Shown here: piece after piece, positions 58,701-64,000 of the stretch | How the letters are laid out: each line of letters starts with the position of its first letter | Position numbering within the stretch: the first letter of the stretch is position 1 | Origin: Branchiostoma belcheri | Lineage: Eukaryota > Chordata > Leptocardii > Amphioxiformes > Branchiostomatidae | Direction of reading: 5' to 3' | DNA length: 64,000 bases | NCBI RefSeq assembly: GCF_001625305.1 | Contig: NW_017802491.1 | Location: forward strand, 4,724,197 to 4,788,196 | Translations under genes and position numbers: made by a program | Notes under the pieces: model-generated | What the model was told of the DNA's origin: nothing | Database searches by the model: none | Seen by the model: only the letters and a program-made list of their open reading frames with translations

Positions 58701-58825
58701 ACGTGGTGGTGTTGGACACGTGGGACATGAGTGTGTGTCAGTGGGAACAAGACAACATTCACCCAGGAAAAATCATGGTAGACAATCAACTCAATATGCT
58801 GCTCTCCCATATATGTCCTCAATAA
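55721..58825 (+). CDS. NXPE family protein, copy 3 (five exons)
   Basis: Exons: 55721-55786, 56323-56649, 56887-57215, 57671-57975, 58305-58825; phases 0,0,2,1, predicted 515 residues. Exon 1 gives a signal-anchor-like MSRPRIATLLGTLTVVMLMS. The stalk is short (YLQLFYTAHQLSLPTYKW). The NXPE domain (RFVVLNRDRVYRKGDVLTA) is nearly identical in DNA to copy 2, while exons 3 and 4 are clearly diverged. LQGDSTLRQW and QDNIHPG retain the esterase Ser and D-x-x-H. Exon 4 keeps the 305-bp length of copy 2 but its last 20 codons (LVKLVPLRSHGNKVVG) are unlike the AEGHSKGSLKPG of copy 2, and its donor (GTAG|GTCCGA) is weaker, so exon 4 could be misjoined or decaying. Confidence 0.8.
55893..56180. repeat. 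ATCCAGAACC repeat family copy in NXPE copy 3 intron 1
   Basis: TATCCAGAACCGTGCC, then two near-identical 49-50-bp pieces (GGGTTATTTGTA..CAGAATCACGCCTGTC), then TCCAAGAACGTAG and GGTTCTGGACG words as in the other copies. Internal tandem growth is visible. Confidence 0.75.
57240..57385. mobile_element. Hairpin MITE in NXPE copy 3 intron 3
   Basis: CCACTTGTTTAAGAAGGGCCGACGTTTC at the left pairs with GAAACCTCGGCTGTTGTTAAACAAGTGG at the right; inside, CGTCTGTCATCTTT pairs with AAGATGACAGGCGG. A related copy ends NXPE copy 3 at 58857. Confidence 0.8.
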
Positions 58826-58856
58826 CAACATAAACCCTGAATAGCAAATTCTTCAG

Positions 58857-58968
58857 TCGCAACCACTTGTTTAACAAGACTCAACGTTTCGACGACCTTC
58901 TGTCATCATCAGGAAAATTGTCCTGGCGGTCATCTAAACGTCGGTCTTGTTAAGTTGTTGTGAATAAA
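58857..58968. mobile_element. Hairpin MITE in the 3' flank of NXPE copy 3
   Basis: Starts CGCAACCACTTGTTTAACAAG with CAACGTTTCGACGACC and ends with the approximate complement (GGCGGTCATCTAAACGTCGG ... TGTTAAGTTGTTGTG). The same family as 57240. The AATAAA at 58963-58968, at its right edge, is the nearest poly(A) signal after the stop at 58825, so the element may supply the transcript end. Confidence 0.7.
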
Positions 58969-59103
58969 GAACTACCAGTCATTAAAAACATTAAGCATCA
59001 CGTTTTTCTTTTACAATTCCTCATGTTGAGAATTTATATATATACAATCTGTAAGATATGTACATTTAACCGTCCGTCTTTCTTGATGCTTTGTTTGATG
59101 TTT

Positions 59104-60273
59104 TTACCTCTCGGCACACTCTGCCCCTGACGATGACATCGAATCGCTTGTTTCTGTTTCGTCAATAAAACATGTGTCGTCGGCACTGACCGTGCTGTCC
59201 GTACTCAAACTCGAGGTTAGTACCTCAACAACCAATGGCGTCTGTGCAGTGTCGTCTTCTGTACTTGAATCGGAATCGTCGTCTTCTGTTTCTACTTCTT
59301 CAGCCGATTCCGCGACGTTGTCTGTGATTGTATCAGGTTCTGTATCCTCTTTGAGGAGAACGTCTAGAGTGAAATCACTCTCTGTGTCTTTCTCTGTAAG
59401 CAGTTCTTCTTCCATCCTGGTGAGCGCCAGGTCGGCGTTAGCAGCCCGTCGTCGTTGTTTTATTGTTGACATGATCTGATGCACGGCGCCGACTATGGTC
59501 ATGAGGAAGCAGAGAGAGACGAAGACCGGGCCGATGATGTTGAGCGGCACGATAGGCCGGCCGTACAGGGTGAAGGCCAGGAGCGTCATGAGGATACTGG
59601 GGATGAGGAGGACGGTACCGCAGATGAGCGGACACTCTCGCCCGCACTGCAGCTTCCCGGCGTTACCACAGGTCTCATGTTTCAGACTGGACTGCCTACG
59701 TCTGCGAAACGGGCTCCCCATTTCACCATCTTCCTCGGTAAGAACGGCATGGGTGTCTTCACGCATTAATGCATCCCTTTCTCCTTCGTTTTCTACTTGC
59801 AAGTCTCTCTCATCTTCCTCTATAGTGTTACAAGGGTCCCATGGACTGCTTACTTCGCATTCTTCAGTTATCTCTTCAACGTCCTTGCACGTTTCTTCCT
59901 GACGTTCTACCTCCGGTTTGCCGCCAAGTTTGCAGGACCGGCAGTGAACAGGCAGTCCTGCGGACCCCTTAGCACGGATAACACAGCAGCCCGTCTTTTT
60001 TCTGATCTTTTCTTGTAGCTGTAAGTACTGCTGAATGTCTTGAGCGTTGTCGTAGAGACTAATGCCTGTGTTGTTTTTGCGGTAGTGGCGACACGAAGGT
60101 TTGTGTTTGACGGTCTCCTTGCTCTTGCTGCTTTCCCGAGTCTTGTTCTTGACTCTACTTCGGGAACGTGAACGTTTTCGGGCGGTGTTGTTTCTCGTCT
60201 TCCGCCGTCCGGCGTTTCGCTTCTTCCGACGAGACTTCGGGGCCTCGCGGTGTCTGTAGCCGATTGGAGGCAT
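59104..60273 (-). CDS. Two-membrane-segment protein with basic N-terminus and acidic tail
   Basis: Intronless 389-residue frame; ATG at 60273, TAA at 59104. Residues 1-66 are extremely basic (RRKKRNAGRRKTRNN, RKRSRSRSR). Residues 74-94 look helical (NAQDIQQYLQLQEKIRKKTG). Several cysteines follow (CRSCK, CGRECPLIC). Membrane segments are about 215-237 (PLICGTVLLIPSILMTLLAF) and 245-268 (NIIGPVFVSLCFLMTIVGAV). From residue 290 the tail is rich in Glu, Asp, Thr and Ser, with many potential casein-kinase-type sites. The double-membrane hairpin with a GP at the start of the second segment recalls TMEM200-type topology, but only in layout. Function unknown. Confidence 0.78.
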   Translation of the reverse strand: MPPIGYRHREAPKSRRKKRNAGRRKTRNNTARKRSRSRSRVKNKTRESSKSKETVKHKPSCRHYRKNNTGISLYDNAQDIQQYLQLQEKIRKKTGCCVIRAKGSAGLPVHCRSCKLGGKPEVERQEETCKDVEEITEECEVSSPWDPCNTIEEDERDLQVENEGERDALMREDTHAVLTEEDGEMGSPFRRRRQSSLKHETCGNAGKLQCGRECPLICGTVLLIPSILMTLLAFTLYGRPIVPLNIIGPVFVSLCFLMTIVGAVHQIMSTIKQRRRAANADLALTRMEEELLTEKDTESDFTLDVLLKEDTEPDTITDNVAESAEEVETEDDDSDSSTEDDTAQTPLVVEVLTSSLSTDSTVSADDTCFIDETETSDSMSSSGAECAER

Positions 60274-61108
60274 CTCGAGTCGAGTGGAATCGTTCCTCAG
60301 CTAACCGACGTCTTCGCACTGTAGTCATTCCTCAGGAAGCCATCTGTAGCAGCATGTTTTCCATTTAGAACCTTCAGTCACTCAGGCTAGTTTTGCCGAT
60401 GTCGATTCTTCAGATCGGAGGCATCCTGCGTGAACTTGCCGCGTAACAACCCCCAAAGAATTCGCCGCTTGACCACAGATCTACAGAGGACTCCGCTGTC
60501 TTGTGTTGTATATCCAGGCGAAAAAGGAATCACAAAAGGTGAATTTCAAATCACTGGAAACAAAATGAGCCTTTCTTCTGATGATGTTAAACAAATCACC
60601 CAGGTAGTATCCGTGCCTTATAATGCTCATCTTCCTCTAAATTTAAACATTTTACGTACATTCTACGTAGGCTATAATTCACTGATAACGTAAAATACAA
60701 AGCATTGTCCTTGGATTACAGTCTTTCGTTGATCAAAGGTGTTGGAGTGCAAATCTGACTTTGTCGACTTGTTGTAGGACAGTCGCGCTTACAAAGCCGG
60801 TGCACAGTGAACTGTCTGAGGCATTGTTTCGAAAGGTCGTCCGCGTCAGTTCGTCTGAGACTGTAATTTATAACCCATCTCTCGCACCGTGCTGTGCACA
60901 ATGTATATTGAGTTGAAGGCTATGAATGTTTTGCTTGAATAACTCACATCAATGATACGTCAATTCGACTGGCCTGTACAACATTGACCTTTGCGTGATT
61001 ATTCATTAATTATGATATAATTATGGCATGATATAATCTATGGGATGTAGGGTAGTACAAGGACTGTTCCGATTTACTGTCGAAGGATGATTATGATGAC
61101 ATTTTACT
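60274..61108. other. Promoter side of the 59104 gene and spacer
   Basis: No clear promoter words. Open frames at 60430-60901 lack domains. AT-rich towards the right end. Confidence 0.5.
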
Positions 61109-61283
61109 AGTCTCCATCAGACCAACAATACTGGCTACGAAGTAGTAAAATTAATCCAGATAATGAGAATAATTTGCCTGGGGAGTTTGGCCATCAACTT
61201 TATTTTACCCACAACGCGAGCCCACTATTTTGGCGAATTGTTTTTTACTGTCCATAACCCCTTTGGAAGGCCTGTTGGAGGCT
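61109..61283. mobile_element. MITE of the GTCTCC...GGAGGCT family
   Basis: Starts AGTCTCCATCAGACCAACAA and ends GGAAGGCCTGTTGGAGGCT, an imperfect terminal inverted repeat. Contains GAGAATAATTTGCCTGGGGAG, shared with 63439-63658. Confidence 0.8.
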
Positions 61284-62386
61284 AATATTCTATGTCAATT
61301 TATCTATATTTATGTATCAATAAATAAGATTGCATCACTAGACATTTACCAGGCAGAATATTTCACACACAAAAAGCAAAGTTTATTGTCATACTCCGTA
61401 CTAACTCATAGGATTCAATATAATACATACAAATATTAGGTTTTCTTACACTTTCGATGGATCTTTCCATACAAATAAATACGCAACAAATCCTATGGGC
61501 TAAGGCCTGCCTTGCAGCGTTTCGACGCTAGGGGGCAGTAATGTCTCTACGTCTATAACTCTACCAATGCCTCCAATCTTTTAATATTTTTCAAACTACA
61601 AGAATCGCACGTTATAACTCAACTCTTTGAGTTTGTAACTGACAGTAACGGCCGACAATATGTAAAATAGCTATCTAACGTTTGTCATGCAATACGGGAA
61701 AAAATTAAATAGATAATCCCTTATATGAACTGAAGAATTTAATATTTCTATCTTCAGCACAAATGATGTGAGTGTTGCTACGTATTTTGAGTGGAAAAGT
61801 CCGCTATCCTATGTAAATTTACATCATAGTTGGAACCGCCTATATAGAGACTACGTTATACTTGGGTATGTTGTTTGATCTAGACAACCTCATACCTTTG
61901 TAGCAAATTGTAACGAGGTGGAACGATTTTAGCACTAGTCGTAAAGCAAACAGAGTTTACTTAACTTAGATAAGACAATTTGAACGCTATTTAGAAAGTA
62001 TGATGTTGACCCCGACTATACGTTCTGTTACTCTCCAAGTAGAGGATGGTTGGGAAGATTGTGACCTTTCTATCATATGACCCTACTCTCCACAACCGAC
62101 AGAAAACGGGGCATATGATAGTTAGGGCATAATCTTCTCCACCAACCTCTGCTTGGATAGAATGTTTCTATCTCCACATTAATTTCTCTCTGTGAAGACG
62201 TTCTTGAGAACTTTAGCCTATTGCGGACTCAAGGACAGTCTCAGTTCTTCAACTTATAGCACTGGTCTAAGCAAACAGTTTTCTTAACTAAATAAGACAG
62301 TTTGAACGTCAGTACGGGAGCTTGATGTTGACCCCCGATTATCTGTTCTGTTTCTTTCTCTCCGTCAATTTTTTTTCTTGAGAACA
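61284..62386. other. 3' flank of the 62387 exon with a decayed tandem duplication
   Basis: 61928-62060 and 62258-62345 share AAGCAAACAG, AAATAAGACA(G/A)TTTGAACG and GATGTTGACCCC; 62199-62250 is a worn copy of the 3' end of the coding exon (CTTGAGAACTTTAGCC, TGCGGAC, ACAGTCTCA). So a unit of about 330 bp, including the exon end, was duplicated. No other gene seen. Confidence 0.65.
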
Positions 62387-62692
62387 TTAGCCTACTGCGG
62401 ACGCCAGCACAGTCTCAATTCCTCGCTCGACGCCTTCGAGATACTCGAGCATGGGCCGGTTGGTCTTGTGCTGGTAGTACCGCGTGCGGAAGTGCTTGTC
62501 GTTGATCGTTCGCCGCACGTCGTCGCGGACGCAGTCGGGCAGGTAGTACAGCACCCTCCCCATGTCGGTCCCTAGCAGGATCCCGGCTTCCGTGTACGTG
62601 CCGTCCTGGACCTCCTTGTACGTCTTCTCCATTTTCTCCGTCAGGAGGCTGTACATAAACTCGTACATCGCCACGTAGTCTTTGTGGGCCAT
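62387..62692 (-). CDS. Last coding exon of an unrecognised gene (partial)
   Basis: A 101-residue frame from the ATG at 62692 (MAHKDYVAMYEFMYSLLTEK) to TAA at 62387. Base composition is GC-rich and codon-like compared with its flanks. An acceptor (TAACAACACCAG, ending 62698) lies six bases before the ATG, so the ATG is either the true start after a 5'-UTR intron or an internal methionine with coding exons further upstream. The chain is mostly helical by eye (KMEKTYKEVQDGTYTEAG, RDDVRRTINDKHFRTRYY) with no membrane segment or signal peptide. No family recognised. Parts of the exon edge are repeated at 62829-63035 and 62199-62250. Confidence 0.6.
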   Translation of the reverse strand: MAHKDYVAMYEFMYSLLTEKMEKTYKEVQDGTYTEAGILLGTDMGRVLYYLPDCVRDDVRRTINDKHFRTRYYQHKTNRPMLEYLEGVERGIETVLASAVG

Positions 62693-63035
62693 CGCACCTG
62701 GTGTTGTTAAACGGGGGAAGAAGGGTGGACACAAAGAGAGGGACGGGACACAAAGAAAAATTCAGTGAGATGTTCTATTCTTGAATACTCTCCGCGTACA
62801 AATGCTGTTCTTGAAGAATTACACATGTATCCATCCACCTGGTGTTGTTACATGGGAATAAGGGTGGACACAAAGAGAGGGACAAAGAAAGATTTAGTAA
62901 AATGTTCTATTCTTGAATTCTCCTCGTACAAAGGCTGTACTTGACCACGTAGTCTCTGAGGGCCAGGCTACCTGTTGACAAGGTGGCAAGAGAAGGAAGT
63001 ACACACAAAGAAAGATTAAGTACAATTTATTCTGT
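62690..63035. repeat. Tandem copies of the exon/intron edge of the 62387 gene
   Basis: CACCTGGTGTTGTTA(A/C) followed by GGGTGGACACAAAGAGAGGGAC occurs at 62695 and 62836; GTTCTATTCTTGAAT...CTC(C)..CGTACAAA follows both. CCACGTAGTC from inside the coding exon recurs at 62945, followed by a third, worn copy. These copies add no open frame. Confidence 0.75.
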
Positions 63036-63438
63036 CGGAATCGCTGTAGTACAGCTCAAGAACGCTAGACGGCTCTGCAGATCATTTCCAGCTCCGCTTT
63101 ATCTTAATATGATATATTTAATAATACTTAAATATATTTGACAGTAACACCAATGTCGTCGTCACTCGTCAGCTGGATCAAGGTGTGATAATGGTGTATT
63201 TTTGAAACACCCTCTACATCAAGTTTTCTTTCCCGCCCAACTTCTTGCAATCCATGTTGAGCCGCCCCGTAGCCTTTGGCAAGTCTGCTTGCATCTCAAG
63301 TAAACATGGCTCTCTCACTTCCGGCGCCTTTCACTTAAGCCTTGTGTTCTTTATGGCTCGCACAAACACCGAGTGGCTGGCCGGATAACCTTTTCTCTCC
63401 TCACTACATTTCTCAAAAGCTTGTGTGTCTAAACAGTT
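63036..63438. other. Spacer, no gene seen
   Basis: AT-rich then mixed sequence without open frames, splice structure or repeats that I recognise. Confidence 0.5.
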
Positions 63439-63658
63439 AGTCTCCGTCGAACTAACAATGCCAGCTCAAAAATAGTAAAGTTTACCCAAAAGGGGAGAAT
63501 AATTGCCCTGGGAAGTTTAGTCACCCTACAGTTCATTTGCCCGCTTCGGGAAAGAAAATTAAACCTCCCACGTACCGACTGTCCTGGCCAACAATCCTTC
63601 CTTTTCAGTTTGCTGAATTCTACGATCCGTGGCCCCGTAGGAAGGCCTGTCGGAGGCT
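63439..63658. mobile_element. MITE of the GTCTCC...GGAGGCT family, longest copy
   Basis: Starts AGTCTCCGTCGAACTAACAA and ends GGAAGGCCTGTCGGAGGCT. The interior contains GGGGAGAATAATTGCCCTGGG and TTGCTGAATTCTACGATCCG, shared with the copies at 9525, 10469 and 61109. Confidence 0.8.
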
Positions 63659-64000
63659 ATAGCTACTAAACTGTGCACTCTCCAAGCATAGGTTAGCCCT
63701 ATTTGAGACGTCTTTATGCTTTTTACGAATTTCTATGCGTTTTGTTCGCTGTCTATTTTGTTGCCTTTTTTTCCGCTTCCTAATCTACGAAAAGAAAAGC
63801 CAGCAAAATAAAACGCCCGACCAAACGTCTAAACAAGCGTAACCTCGGCTTGGATAGTTTAAACAGTATTCCCTAGTGATCGTGCGTCAACCGTGCGAAT
63901 TTCCGAAGACATTCGTAAGTTGGAGAAATATATCTGTCAATCCCTTAATTAAAACTAAACACGGTAGGACGAAAACGACAGTTACCAAATCTTGTCGCTA
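63659..64000. other. Right edge, no gene seen
   Basis: AT-rich sequence without coding signal in the last 340 bases. Confidence 0.5.

Noticed and set aside
1..64000. tRNA, rRNA, CRISPR array, bacterial operon or phage genes
   Set aside because: None seen: repeats are not spacer-separated in the CRISPR manner, and all convincing genes have eukaryotic splice structure or animal protein families.

Overview
The window reads as genomic DNA of an invertebrate deuterostome, most likely a lancelet (Branchiostoma). That call is an inference. It rests on multi-exon genes with GT-AG introns and AATAAA signals, animal-type NXPE genes, a nucleotidyltransferase-TPR protein of a kind known to be expanded in lancelets, and dense small DNA-transposon relics. 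No bacterial or viral gene set is present, and I saw no tRNA, rRNA or CRISPR.

Layout. 1-24,000: gene-poor and repeat-rich, with tandem satellites (2.9-3.9 kb), MITE hairpins (4-5.6 kb), copies of an ATCCAGAACC repeat family, a non-LTR-like 3' tail, a roughly 2-kb THAP-type DNA transposon relic carrying a perfect 232-bp promoter-like duplication (16.2-18.2 kb), and a 573-bp long-TIR element (18.4-19.0 kb). 24,041-30,446 (minus): a five-exon gene for a 1,752-residue protein with three N-terminal TPR-like modules, a nucleotidyltransferase-like domain and about 20 tandem 44-residue TPRs. 31,625-32,212 (minus): a single-exon two-membrane-segment protein with a basic/Ser tail. 34,492-44,540 (minus): six tandem 'variable' coding units (called V-A to V-F), each with a basic, often His/Gly-rich N-terminus and two membrane segments; three also have Gln/Met repeats. 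All six end at a phase-2 splice donor. The only matching C-terminal exons I can find lie once, downstream of the whole array (34,492-34,705, plus a duplicated mini-exon at 34,803-34,859). 46,033-49,755 (minus), 51,936-54,762 (plus) and 55,721-58,825 (plus): three NXPE-family genes (neurexophilin-like domain plus PC-esterase GDS...DxxH domain), the first two head to head, with patches of near identity suggesting gene conversion. 59,104-60,273 (minus): another single-exon two-membrane-segment protein with an acidic tail. 62,387-62,692 (minus): the last coding exon of an unrecognised gene, inside small tandem duplications.

How it fits together. The most striking structure is the 34-45 kb array. 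Its arrangement (many upstream first exons, each with a start codon and an identical donor phase, and one shared set of acceptor exons carrying a PPxY-type tail) is what clustered protocadherin or UGT1-like loci use to make many membrane N-termini with one common cytoplasmic tail. The sequence supports this but cannot prove it; splice-junction reads would decide. The NXPE genes would encode type II membrane or secreted glycoproteins with predicted esterase/acyltransferase folds. The TPR gene is a soluble scaffold-like protein with a possible nucleotidyltransferase core. All exon boundaries were read by eye from splice consensus, reading-frame continuity and comparison among copies.
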